A stretch of DNA of 64,000 nucleotides from Alphaproteobacteria bacterium. Lineage in GTDB: Bacteria; Pseudomonadota; Alphaproteobacteria; Micropepsales; Micropepsaceae. Below the pieces are notes generated by a model. It was not told the origin of the DNA and made no database searches. It saw only the letters and a list, made by a program, of their open reading frames with translations. This document shows, one piece after another, positions 52,028-60,092 of the stretch (its first letter is position 1; each line of letters starts with the position of its first letter). A program made the translations under genes and the position numbers. The stretch lies in NCBI GenBank assembly GCA_020852655.1, contig JADZAI010000057.1, positions 46,297 through 110,296 of the forward strand, written 5' to 3'.

Positions 52028-54304
52028 CTACTCCGCGGGAGCGAAGACAGGCTTGGGCTTGCGGCTGCCGCGGGTGCGGCCGCCGACCAGCAGGCGGACC
52101 AGGAAGAGCGCGAGGATGATCGCGCCGACGCTGAACACGACGTCGCCGGGCACGCGCAGCCAGACCAGCGTCTCCATGACCGGGCCGTGCACGATCTCGG
52201 GCGACCGCGCATACCAGAAGCCGTGCGTGACGCTCTGATACGCCTGGTAGAGGCCGGATGGCACGAGGCTGAGGAACACCATCGCGCCGAGGCCGATATT
52301 CAGGCACCAGAAGACGGGCTTCAGCATGCCGTCCGACCAGGATGCACCGCGGAAGGCGGTGCGCAGGCAGAACAGCATCAGCCCGATGCCGAGCATGCCG
52401 TAGACGCCGAAGAGGGCGGCATGGCCGTGGCTCGGTGTCAGGTTGAGACCCTGGACGTAGTAGAGCGAGATCGGCGGGTTGATCGCGAAGCCGAGGATGC
52501 CGGCGCCGACGAGGTTCCAGAACGACACCGCCACGAAGAACAGCACCGGCCATTTGTAGGTCTGCACCCACGGCGCCGCTTTCGTCATGCGGTAATTGTG
52601 GAGGGCCTCGACGCCGAGCAGGGCCAGCGGGACCACCTCCAGCGCCGAGAACATGGCGCCCCACGCGATGATCGGGGCGGTCGTTCCGGCGAAGTAGAGA
52701 TGGTGCAGCGTGCCCAAGATGCCGCCGGTCAGGAACACCGCGGTCGAGAAGACGACAGCCGCATTCGCTGCGCGCGCCCGCACCAGGCCGACGCCCGAGA
52801 AGATGAGCGCGATGACGGCCGTGGCGAAGACTTCGAAGAACCCTTCGACCCACAGATGGACGACCCACCAGCGGAAATACTCGATCAGCGAGAGCGGGCT
52901 GTGGCGGCCCCATGTCAGGGCGGCGCCGAAGAACAGCCCGATGCAGACGGTCGAGATGAAGACCATGCCGATCAGGCCGCGGCTTTCGGACGGGGTGCGC
53001 AGGGCCGGCCACAACGCGCGGCCGACCAGCGCGAGCCAGATCATCAGTCCGGCGAAGAGCAGGATCGCCCAGAACCGGCCGAGGTCGACGAACTCATACC
53101 CCATATGGCCGAACCAGAAATTCGCCCCGTGGCCGAGTTTCTGCTGGATCGCCATCCACTCGCCGGCAAACGAGCCGAGCACGACGACGAGCAGCGCGAC
53201 CCACAGGACGTTGACCCCGAGGCGCTGGAATTTCGGCTCGTGCCCCGAGAGCATCGGCGCGACGTAGAGGCCGGTCGCCAGCCACGCCGTGGCGATCCAG
53301 AAGATGCCGAGCTGCGTGTGCCAGGTGCGGGTCAGGGCGTAGGGGATGATGTCGGAGATCGGGATGCCGTAGAAGTCCTGGCCTTCGACGGCGTAGTGGG
53401 CGGTCAAAGCGCCCAGCACGACCTGTGCGAGGAAGAGTCCGATGGCGGTGTAGAAATACTTGATCGACGCCTTCATCGAGGGCGTCGGCTTCATCGCCGC
53501 CAGCGGGTCCTGGGCCGGCGCTTCGGCATGCTCCTCATCCTTCCGGCGAGCCTGGTACCAGGTCAGCCAGCCGATGCCTGCGATGAGGAACAGCACGCTC
53601 GCCACCGACCAGATGCCGAGCGCCGCCGCGGGCACGTTGCCCACCAGCGGTTCGTGCGGCCAGTTGTTGGTGTAGCTGATCTCTGCGCCCGGGCGGTCCG
53701 TGACGCTCGTCCAGGCCGTCCAGAAGAAGAAGGCGCCGATCCGGCTGCGGTCGGTGTCGTTCGTCAGCGAACGTTCCGGGATCGCATAATCGGTACGCAG
53801 CGCACGGAGCGCGGGATCGCTGCTGAACAGCTTGGCGAAATGTTCGGCATTGGCCGAAATCGCCTGCGCGCGTTCCGGGGAGACGGTGATGGCGCCGGTT
53901 GCGGGATTGTAGCTGTTGGTGCGCAGCTCGGTCTTCAGCCGTTCCTTCAGAGCGGCCTGATCTTCGGCGCCCAGCCGGTCGAACGCCGCGGCGCCCTTCT
54001 CCCGGGCCCAGATGTCGAGCAGCCCGGTCGCCTCGCGATGCAGCCAGTCGGCACCCCAGTCGGGCGCGACATAGCCGCCGTGGCCCCACACAGAGCCGAG
54101 CTCCATGCCGCCCAGCGTTTGCCAGACTTCGCGGCCCGACTGGATGTCTTCGCGGGTGTAGATCGTGGTGCCGTCGGTGGTGACGACCTTCTCAGGCACC
54201 GGCGGCGCCTGGACATAGATGTCGCGGCCCAGCAGGCCGAGGACGGTGAATGAGAGCACGAAGATCGCCCCCAGCCACAGCCATAGTTTCCGTGTGTTGA
54301 TCAC
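52028..54304 (-). CDS. norZ: quinol-dependent nitric oxide reductase (qNor)
   Basis: 758 residues, single-subunit NO reductase that reduces 2 NO to N2O with quinol. The N-terminal periplasmic domain resembles NorC but has no CXXCH haem motif (REVWQTLGGMELGSVWGHGG), as in qNor. The membrane core has His ligands in YALTRTWHTQLGIFW, WWVVHLWVEGFFEVF, GTLHHLYFAG and SHGHAALFGVYG. Length is typical of qNor. The start is GTG at 54304. Together with nnrS it forms an NO-detoxification unit next to a FixLJ pair. Confidence 0.94.
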   Translation of the reverse strand: MINTRKLWLWLGAIFVLSFTVLGLLGRDIYVQAPPVPEKVVTTDGTTIYTREDIQSGREVWQTLGGMELGSVWGHGGYVAPDWGADWLHREATGLLDIWAREKGAAAFDRLGAEDQAALKERLKTELRTNSYNPATGAITVSPERAQAISANAEHFAKLFSSDPALRALRTDYAIPERSLTNDTDRSRIGAFFFWTAWTSVTDRPGAEISYTNNWPHEPLVGNVPAAALGIWSVASVLFLIAGIGWLTWYQARRKDEEHAEAPAQDPLAAMKPTPSMKASIKYFYTAIGLFLAQVVLGALTAHYAVEGQDFYGIPISDIIPYALTRTWHTQLGIFWIATAWLATGLYVAPMLSGHEPKFQRLGVNVLWVALLVVVLGSFAGEWMAIQQKLGHGANFWFGHMGYEFVDLGRFWAILLFAGLMIWLALVGRALWPALRTPSESRGLIGMVFISTVCIGLFFGAALTWGRHSPLSLIEYFRWWVVHLWVEGFFEVFATAVIALIFSGVGLVRARAANAAVVFSTAVFLTGGILGTLHHLYFAGTTAPIIAWGAMFSALEVVPLALLGVEALHNYRMTKAAPWVQTYKWPVLFFVAVSFWNLVGAGILGFAINPPISLYYVQGLNLTPSHGHAALFGVYGMLGIGLMLFCLRTAFRGASWSDGMLKPVFWCLNIGLGAMVFLSLVPSGLYQAYQSVTHGFWYARSPEIVHGPVMETLVWLRVPGDVVFSVGAIILALFLVRLLVGGRTRGSRKPKPVFAPAE

Positions 54305-54616
54305 ATGTACCCCCTTGGATCAGCTTCCGGGATAGGCTGCGCCCCGCAGGCGGGAAATTTGGGGCTGCGCCCTATGGGACGCACCGGAGGGGGAAATCCC
54401 GGAAGGGACGGTGCGGGGCGGGCGCTACTACGCCTCTGCATCATCTAAAATTGCGGGGAGGCCAGACGCCGATGCAGCACCGCCGTGTCCTCCGGCAGGG
54501 TGTGAGGCCGCAACGGCGCCCGACTACGCGTTTCTACGGATATGCGAGTTTATCTGCGCTTAATCGTGGCGCGTGAAAACACGCTTGGGATTCCACAGAC
54601 AAAGGGCGTCGCGCCG
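54305..54616. promoter_or_regulatory. divergent control region norZ / PAS protein
   Basis: 312 bp with no gene. The 10-mer GGCTGCGCCC occurs twice (from 54335 and from 54363), and the flanking ATAGG (54332) and CCTAT (54371) mirror each other. CTACG is repeated 10 bp apart at 54524 and 54534, upstream of the PAS gene. I see no clear FNR (TTGAT-N4-ATCAA) or sigma-54 site. Probably the NO/O2-responsive control region. Confidence 0.4.
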
Positions 54617-55840
54617 ATGACGACCGCATCCGTTACGTCCATCAATTCGGAAATACTGTTCGATTTCGGCGAGCTGTTCTTTTCCCGAACGGACGAGCAC
54701 GGGATCATCCTTTTCGGCAACGAGACGTTTCAGCGGGTCAGCGTCTATTCCTGGGAAGAACTGCTCGGCAAGCCGCACAAGATCGTGCGCCATCCCGGAA
54801 TGCCGCGCGCCGTCTTCTGGCTGTTGTGGGACAGCCTGAAGCGCGGCGAGCCGATCGCCGCGTATGTCTGCAACCGCGCGAAGAACGGGCGGTTCTACTG
54901 GGTGTATGCGGTCGTGACGCCGATCGACGGAGGATTCCTCTCCGTTCGCCTGAGGCCGAGCAGCGCCAATCTCGCGCTCGTGCGCGAGGCCTATCGGGCG
55001 CTGGCGGAGCGCGAAGAGCGCGAGAAGCTGGCCCCGGCCGAGAGCGCGAAGATCCTGCTGGAGATGCTCAAGGGGGCCGGGCACGAGAGCTATCCGGGAT
55101 TCATGTCCGACGCGCTCGGGGCCGAACTGGCGGCGCGGGACGCGGTGTTGTCCGAACGGCGCGCCACGCGCCGCGACGAAAGGATTCTCGCCGACCTCGT
55201 CGATGCCGCAAAAGGGCTTCTCCATCACGCCGACGTCATCAGCGAGGCCTACGCGAAGAACGAGTATGTGCCGCTGAACTTCCAGGTGCTTGCCGCGCAG
55301 CTCGGCCGCGACGGCACGGCCATTGCCGTCGTGTCGAGCAACTACAGCGTCCTGTCGGACGAAATCCGGCACAGCCTGGAAGGCTTTCGCCGGGCCGCGA
55401 CGTCGGTTCTCGCAACCATTCACCGGGGCCAGTTCCTGGCCTGCACCGCGCGCCTTCAGCGCGAGGTATGTGCGCAATTCGAGGCGGAGAGCGGATCGGA
55501 GAGCGAGGCAAAGCGTGACGAAGTGGCCCGCCTTTCGCAGCAGTCGAAGGACTACGACGCCAAGACGCTGGAAGGCCTTCGCGAAATCGCCAAGCAGGCC
55601 GAACGCTTTCAGACGGTGTGCGCGGAGATGGGGCGCCTTGCCGCCGGACTAGAAGTGACCCGGATCATGGGCAAGGTCGAGTGCGCCCGGCATACGCAGT
55701 TCAGGGACGGCCTGAACGAACTCCTGGACGACCTGGAGGCCTTTCAGAAGGTCATCGCGCAGGGGCTGAAGGAGATGAACGCGAAGAACTCCCACATCCA
55801 GAACCGCACGACCCGGTTGTTGGCGGCCGCTGCCGCGTGA
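54617..55840 (+). CDS. Aer-like PAS protein with reduced chemoreceptor-like C-terminus
   Basis: 407 residues, soluble. The N-terminal PAS domain (~20-125) has the Aer hallmark GKPHKIVRHPGMPRAVFWLL and AKNGRFYWVYAVVTPI, usually an FAD-binding redox/O2 sensor. The rest is helical coiled coil; near 360 it reads AAGLEVTRIMGKVECAR, a degenerate version of the chemoreceptor tip (usual ALNAxIEAARAGE). There is no membrane segment or HAMP. It may signal to a chemotaxis-type or diguanylate system. ATG at 54617; the ORF extends further upstream to 54542. Confidence 0.8.
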   Translation: MTTASVTSINSEILFDFGELFFSRTDEHGIILFGNETFQRVSVYSWEELLGKPHKIVRHPGMPRAVFWLLWDSLKRGEPIAAYVCNRAKNGRFYWVYAVVTPIDGGFLSVRLRPSSANLALVREAYRALAEREEREKLAPAESAKILLEMLKGAGHESYPGFMSDALGAELAARDAVLSERRATRRDERILADLVDAAKGLLHHADVISEAYAKNEYVPLNFQVLAAQLGRDGTAIAVVSSNYSVLSDEIRHSLEGFRRAATSVLATIHRGQFLACTARLQREVCAQFEAESGSESEAKRDEVARLSQQSKDYDAKTLEGLREIAKQAERFQTVCAEMGRLAAGLEVTRIMGKVECARHTQFRDGLNELLDDLEAFQKVIAQGLKEMNAKNSHIQNRTTRLLAAAAA

Positions 55841-55842
55841 CG

Positions 55843-55866
55843 GCCCTACGCATGATTACGTAGGGC
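55843..55866. promoter_or_regulatory. perfect inverted repeat, CNTANG-N8-CNTANG type element 1
   Basis: GCCCTACG (55843-55850) and CGTAGGGC (55859-55866) separated by 8 bp, just after the stop of the PAS gene and ~105 bp before the FixT-like gene. No T-run follows. The core CCTACG-N8-CGTAGG shares architecture with three other sites in this cluster. Confidence 0.55.
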
Positions 55867-55971
55867 GCAATTGTCGCGTGGCGAGCGGCACATGGATTTG
55901 GTTGTATTTCCCGAGATCGCCAGCCCCGCCGTGCCATGCACCACCACGCGATAAACTCGTCTCAAGGCGCG

Positions 55972-56361
55972 ATGAAGCCTGCCGTCATATTCGTAGTCGA
56001 TGACGATGCGGCCGTTGCGCACGCGCTGAAATTTGCGCTGGAGCTGGAAGGCTTCGCCGTCGACACGTTCGGCGATGCGGAATCCGTACTGCGGCTGGGC
56101 GCATTTCCGTCCGCCGGGTGCCTGGTCGTCGACTACAATCTGCCGGCACGCAACGGCATGGAGCTTATCGGATCCCTGCGCGAGCGCGATATCGCCCTTC
56201 CGGCCATTCTCATCACGACAAATCCCACGCGATACCTGAGACGCCGGGCCGAGAGGAGCAGCGTCAGCATTGTCGAGAAGCCGCTGCTCTCGGACGCGCT
56301 GGTTTCCAAGATTCGTGCGCTGGTCAGTTGTCCGGGCCAGCCGGAGATCGGCCGAGCATGA
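55972..56361 (+). CDS. FixT-like stand-alone receiver protein, copy 2
   Basis: 129-residue receiver-only protein: FVVDDDAAVAHALKFALELE, phospho-acceptor Asp in CLVVDYNLPARNG, then LITTNPTRYLRRR and SIVEKPLLSD. It is the paralogue of the receiver at 47982-48371. Cysteines in GCLVVDY and VSCPG could matter, since Caulobacter FixT binds an Fe-S cluster. It is convergent with, and overlaps by 38 nt, the second fixJ. ATG at 55972; an earlier in-frame start lies at 55936. Confidence 0.8.
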   Translation: MKPAVIFVVDDDAAVAHALKFALELEGFAVDTFGDAESVLRLGAFPSAGCLVVDYNLPARNGMELIGSLRERDIALPAILITTNPTRYLRRRAERSSVSIVEKPLLSDALVSKIRALVSCPGQPEIGRA

Positions 56362-56950
56362 GCGCCATCCGGACAAGGCCCGAAAGGCTGCTCGCCTGCA
56401 TTTTGGTCATGACGTTGGCACGGTAGATCTCGACCGTTCGCGGGCTGATACCGAGGTCGTAGGCGATGACCTTGTTGGCCCGCCCGGCCACGACCCCATC
56501 GAGGACCTCCTTCTCGCGCGGCGACAACGTCTCGTAGCGGTCCGAGGCGGCCTGCCGGTCGAAGGTCTGGTGCTGCCGGTTCCGCGTTCGCTCCAGGGCC
56601 AGGCCGATTGCCGAAAGCAGGACCTCGTCGTCGAAGGGCTTCTCGATGAAGTCCTCTATTCCCGCCTTCATCGCCTCGACGGCAAGCGGGACATCGCCAT
56701 GGCCGGTAATCATCACTACCGGGAACGGCGTGGGCAGATCCTTGAGCCGGCGCGTGAGTTCCAGCCCGTTGATGCCAGGCATCCGCACGTCGGTGACGAT
56801 GCAGCCCTGTTCGAGCAAGGGAAGCCGCTCCAACAACGCGGAAGCCGACTCGTAGCACCGGACCGACAGGCCTGCGGCCTTCAGCAGGAAGGCAATCGAG
56901 TCGCGTGCGCCTTCGTCGTCATCCACGACATGAACCGTCAACTCACTCAT
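56324..56950 (-). CDS. fixJ: FixJ family response regulator, copy 2
   Basis: 208 residues: receiver (VHVVDDDEGARDSIAFLL, Asp in CIVTDVRMPGING, TGHGDVPLAV, Lys in FIEKPF) and LuxR-type DNA-binding domain ([37 protein letters not shown]). The start ATG overlaps the fixL stop by 8 nt, so the two are coupled. Its 3' end overlaps the opposite FixT-like gene, which could add antisense interference. Confidence 0.93.
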   Translation of the reverse strand: MSELTVHVVDDDEGARDSIAFLLKAAGLSVRCYESASALLERLPLLEQGCIVTDVRMPGINGLELTRRLKDLPTPFPVVMITGHGDVPLAVEAMKAGIEDFIEKPFDDEVLLSAIGLALERTRNRQHQTFDRQAASDRYETLSPREKEVLDGVVAGRANKVIAYDLGISPRTVEIYRANVMTKMQASSLSGLVRMALMLGRSPAGPDN

Positions 56951-58502
56951 ACTCGACCTCATTGCCGTCCGTCACAGGCAGCGTGAAGTGAAACGCCGTT
57001 CCTTCACCGGCGGACGTCTCGACCCAAATCCGTCCCCCGTGCGCTTCGACTATAGTGCGGGAGATCGAAAGGCCCACGCCGAGGCCGGTGCGCTTGGTCG
57101 TGATGAACGGCTGAAACAGATGCGGCGCGATCTCGGGCGCAAGGCCGGCTCCGGTATCGGCGATGACGATTTCTGCCGAAGGACCGTGCGCCGGCTTCAC
57201 GGTCAGGGACAGCTCGCGGCGCGGCGATGCTTCCATGGCTTCGATGGCGTTTCTTATGAGATTGAGCACGACCTGCTGTACCTGGACCTTGTCGACATGG
57301 ACGCTGTCGACCGAGGGATCGAAGGCCATCGAGACGCGAATTCCCTGCTCCTTGCCTCCCACCAGCGCCAGCGCGGAAGCCTCTTCGAGAAGCTTGTGCA
57401 GGCTTTCCGTCCTGCGCTCCGTTTCGCCGCGGGCGACGAAGTCGCGAAGGCGGCGGATGACTTCCCCCGCCCGCAGCGCCTGGTCTTTCGCCTTTCGCAG
57501 CGTCTCCTCGATGAGATCCTTCGGGATCGGCGTATTGCCGAGCAGTCGCCGGCAGCCGTTCAAGTAGTTCGCGATCGCCGAAAGAGGCTGGTTCAGCTCA
57601 TGCGCCAGCGAGGATGCCATTTCGCCCATGGAGGTGAGGCGCGCCACGTGAACGAGCTCCGCCTGGAGTTCCTGGAGCCGCGTCTCCGTCTGCTGGCGCT
57701 CGGACAGATCGCGGACAAAGCCGGTGAAGTAGCGCCTTGCGCCGACGGTCATTTCGCCGACGGCCAACTCCATGGGAAACGTCGCGCCGCCTCGCCTCAA
57801 GCCGACGACCACCCTGCCGATGCCGATGATGCGGGGTTCGCCGGTCTTCAGGTATCTGGCAATGTAGCCGTCGTGACTGTCGCGGTAGGGCGCAGGCATC
57901 AGCATGCTGACATTCTTGCCGACCACTTCGCGGCTGGACCATCCGAACTGGAGCTCCGCCGCCCGGCTGAAAGACCGGATGATGCCTGCGTCGTCGATGA
58001 GAATGATCGCATCGGGAACCGTGTCCAGCACAGAGCGGAGCAACACTTCCCTTGCCGATATGGTCTCGTATGCGCGCTGCGCGCGCTGGCCGAGAACGAG
58101 ATTGCGTTCCCCGACCAGGGCTATGCTTGTGCCCAAGGCGACGAACACAGCCGCGCTCAGATACTCGCCCGGGTTCAGCCCTTGATGGAGAAAGGGTATG
58201 GACAGGGCTCCGGCAAGGCCCAGCAAAGTGGCCAATAGTCCGGCCCTCAGGCCGCTGAGCGCGGCGGCGGCCACGATGGCCGGAACAAAGAAGAGATAGG
58301 CAAACCGGGTATCCAGCAGTGGGTCGAATGCGATCCGCAGGATCCACGACACCGCCTCGCCGCCAATGGCCGCCAGATATCCGGCAACGCGTCGGGGCCG
58401 GCTGATGCGCTGTCCGGCTCCCTGCTCGTCAAGTGCCTCTTCGATCGCCGAAAAAATCAACGCCAGCCCCAACGCGACTCGGCCGAGTTTATCGCCGGGC
58501 AC
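56943..58502 (-). CDS. fixL: FixL-type haem-PAS sensor histidine kinase, copy 2
   Basis: 519 residues from GTG at 58502; an in-frame TTG at 58574 would overlap the preceding receiver gene. Layout as in copy 1: membrane N-terminus (FAYLFFVPAIVAAAALSGL), PAS with haem-ligand His210 (YRDSHDGYIARYL) and Arg230 (IIGIGRVVVGLRRGGATFP), HisKA ([15 protein letters not shown]), ATPase (NLIRNAIEAM, DTGAGLAP, GLGVGLSISR). Both ligand positions match rhizobial FixL. Cotranscribed with the upstream receiver gene and the overlapping fixJ. Confidence 0.92.
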   Translation of the reverse strand: MPGDKLGRVALGLALIFSAIEEALDEQGAGQRISRPRRVAGYLAAIGGEAVSWILRIAFDPLLDTRFAYLFFVPAIVAAAALSGLRAGLLATLLGLAGALSIPFLHQGLNPGEYLSAAVFVALGTSIALVGERNLVLGQRAQRAYETISAREVLLRSVLDTVPDAIILIDDAGIIRSFSRAAELQFGWSSREVVGKNVSMLMPAPYRDSHDGYIARYLKTGEPRIIGIGRVVVGLRRGGATFPMELAVGEMTVGARRYFTGFVRDLSERQQTETRLQELQAELVHVARLTSMGEMASSLAHELNQPLSAIANYLNGCRRLLGNTPIPKDLIEETLRKAKDQALRAGEVIRRLRDFVARGETERRTESLHKLLEEASALALVGGKEQGIRVSMAFDPSVDSVHVDKVQVQQVVLNLIRNAIEAMEASPRRELSLTVKPAHGPSAEIVIADTGAGLAPEIAPHLFQPFITTKRTGLGVGLSISRTIVEAHGGRIWVETSAGEGTAFHFTLPVTDGNEVEYE

Positions 58503-58533
58503 CGCTTCCGCGCGATAGCCTCGCGGCGCAAGC

Positions 58534-58917
58534 CTAGCGGTGGTTGGGAAAGATGGCGCTGAGCCGCTGCGCAAGCGCAGTCGAAGAGAAGGGCTTCTTC
58601 AGATAGCCGTTAAGTCCGAGCCCCGAGAGTTCCTTGACGAAGCCTGTGTCGGAGCGTCCGGTCACCATGATAACGGGAAGGCGCGCCATTATCGCATCGG
58701 TGCGGATGGCCTTGAGCGTTCCGATGCCGTCGAGGACCGGCATTTCTCCGTCGAGCAGCACCAGATCGATCGGCTCCCGTTTGAGAACCGCAAGAGCATC
58801 CTTGCCGTCCGTTGCGAGCGCGACATCGAGAAATCCGAGCTGGGCCAGCAGAGATTTGACGAGAAGACGCATCGACTCTTGGTCGTCGACAATCAGGATT
58901 CGCGGGAGAACGCGCAT
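58534..58917 (-). CDS. CheY-like single-domain response regulator
   Basis: 127 residues: ILIVDDQESMRLLVKSLLAQ, phospho-acceptor Asp in LVLLDGEMPVLDG, VTGRSDTG, Lys in GYLKKPFSS. CheY-type, not FixJ-type, and no output domain. It precedes fixL copy 2 by ~30 bp in the same orientation. Its ATG at 58917 follows a divergent intergenic region with two copies of a spaced inverted element. Partner kinase unknown. Confidence 0.85.
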   Translation of the reverse strand: MRVLPRILIVDDQESMRLLVKSLLAQLGFLDVALATDGKDALAVLKREPIDLVLLDGEMPVLDGIGTLKAIRTDAIMARLPVIMVTGRSDTGFVKELSGLGLNGYLKKPFSSTALAQRLSAIFPNHR

Positions 58918-58957
58918 GCGAGCGTTATCGCGCCGACTGGTTGCCGGAATACAAATG

Positions 58958-59041
58958 GGAGACCTATGGAACAATACTTATGTGTGCCCGGGCCCTTGAA
59001 GATCTGCCTGTCGATCGGAGACCTAAGGAACACTGCGTAGC
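58958..59041. promoter_or_regulatory. two CNTANG-N8-CNTANG elements within 16-bp near-identical repeats
   Basis: GGAGACCTATGGAACA (58958-58973) and GGAGACCTAAGGAACA (59017-59032) differ at one position. Each begins a spaced element: CCTATG-N8-CTTATG (58963-58982) and CCTAAG-N8-CGTAGC (59022-59041). They lie between the divergent CheY-like gene and the unknown 334-residue gene, so they probably control one or both. Confidence 0.55.
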
Positions 59042-59087
59042 GTGAATGTTTAGAAGTAGGCGACTTATTCGGCTCATACGGTAAGCC

Positions 59088-60092
59088 ATGATGAATTTGA
59101 GCGCAGAGCAGGCAAGAAGGCTGAGTAGTCTTGTCGAGGCGGGCGGTTTGCAGTCAACTGCCGATATCGTGCGGCTTCAGATCGCTGCACCGCGCGGAAT
59201 TGCCGAAGACAAGTGGCGCCAGGTGCTCGCGCAACATCGCACCCTCATTACGCGCGCGGCAGGAACGATCTGCGGTGACCGGGATGTCGTCGATCTTCAG
59301 GAGAACATCCTCACGATCTTCCTGCACCCGGACAATCGCAACAAGGCGCTGAAAACCCGCCTGACATTGCTGGCTCGCATTTCGGACGCGCTTCAGGATG
59401 TGGTGTCGCCCGCGCCGGGCACGCCGGCTCCGAAGGAGGAAAGCCAACCGGGCGCGTCCTCCATCCATCGTTTCGATTCTGTCGAGTTCGATCTGTCGGC
59501 GCTTCCGATTCCGGAGCACAAGGCTCTCGTGTTTCAGTCGGGGCGGACGTCGGCGGGGCTGCCGCTGGTGTTCCCGCGCGTTGTCGAAGCCCGCAGCGAC
59601 GTATCCTACTACGAACCTTCCGATCACCTGGTGACGCTGGATATCGCAGCGCTGCGCGCGGCGTCGCAGGTCGCCCTCAAATGCCTCAAGCTCAAGATCG
59701 GCGGGGATCGCCTGCGCGTGCTCTTCCCCGTCAACGCCAACAACCTGCGGCGCTATGATGCCCGGGATGCCCTGCTGTTCGAGCTTCGCCAGGTGCCGGA
59801 CATCGTGCGGGCGAGCATGCAGCCCGCCCTGGTACGGCTGGAGGCGCGATTGCCATCGGAATTGGCTGTGGCTGCGGACTATCTCAGCAACCGCTTCGAT
59901 ACGATCTGGGCCTTTACACGCTCCGATCAGGATCCGAGCCAAGTTGCCTGGCCGTCGGCCGGTATGGGGCTTCTGGTCGATGCGAGCGAGCCCGCACGTG
60001 AAGCGGCAACGCGCGGCGCCTGGACCGAAGCCGCCGTCGCGAGGGAAGCGCTCGTCGCCTTTCTGGACAAACGTACGATTGTCAGGCGTTAG
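59088..60092 (+). CDS. unrecognised 334-residue protein in two-component cluster
   Basis: Soluble, helical N-terminal half (AEQARRLSSLVEAGG; LITRAAGTICGDRDVVDLQE), a proline/glutamate linker at ~105-120, and an alpha/beta C-terminal half (HLVTLDIAALRAASQVALKC, VLFPVNANNLRRYDARDALL, PALVRLEARLPSEL, AGMGLLVDAS). The order of those blocks faintly resembles EAL-type folds, but the catalytic ExLxR and DDFG motifs are absent. No family is recognised. Its neighbours are all signalling receivers; it overlaps the convergent receiver gene by 11 nt. Confidence 0.75.
   Translation: MMNLSAEQARRLSSLVEAGGLQSTADIVRLQIAAPRGIAEDKWRQVLAQHRTLITRAAGTICGDRDVVDLQENILTIFLHPDNRNKALKTRLTLLARISDALQDVVSPAPGTPAPKEESQPGASSIHRFDSVEFDLSALPIPEHKALVFQSGRTSAGLPLVFPRVVEARSDVSYYEPSDHLVTLDIAALRAASQVALKCLKLKIGGDRLRVLFPVNANNLRRYDARDALLFELRQVPDIVRASMQPALVRLEARLPSELAVAADYLSNRFDTIWAFTRSDQDPSQVAWPSAGMGLLVDASEPAREAATRGAWTEAAVAREALVAFLDKRTIVRR

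Noticed and set aside
52187..54253. Long open frame (688 codons) antisense to NO reductase
   Set aside because: Mirror frame of norZ; low-complexity charged product without domain signals.
59088..60092. Call as degenerate EAL phosphodiesterase
   Set aside because: Only a faint order of blocks (VNANNL, RLEARL) agrees; the ExLxR and DDFG motifs are missing, so the family is left open.
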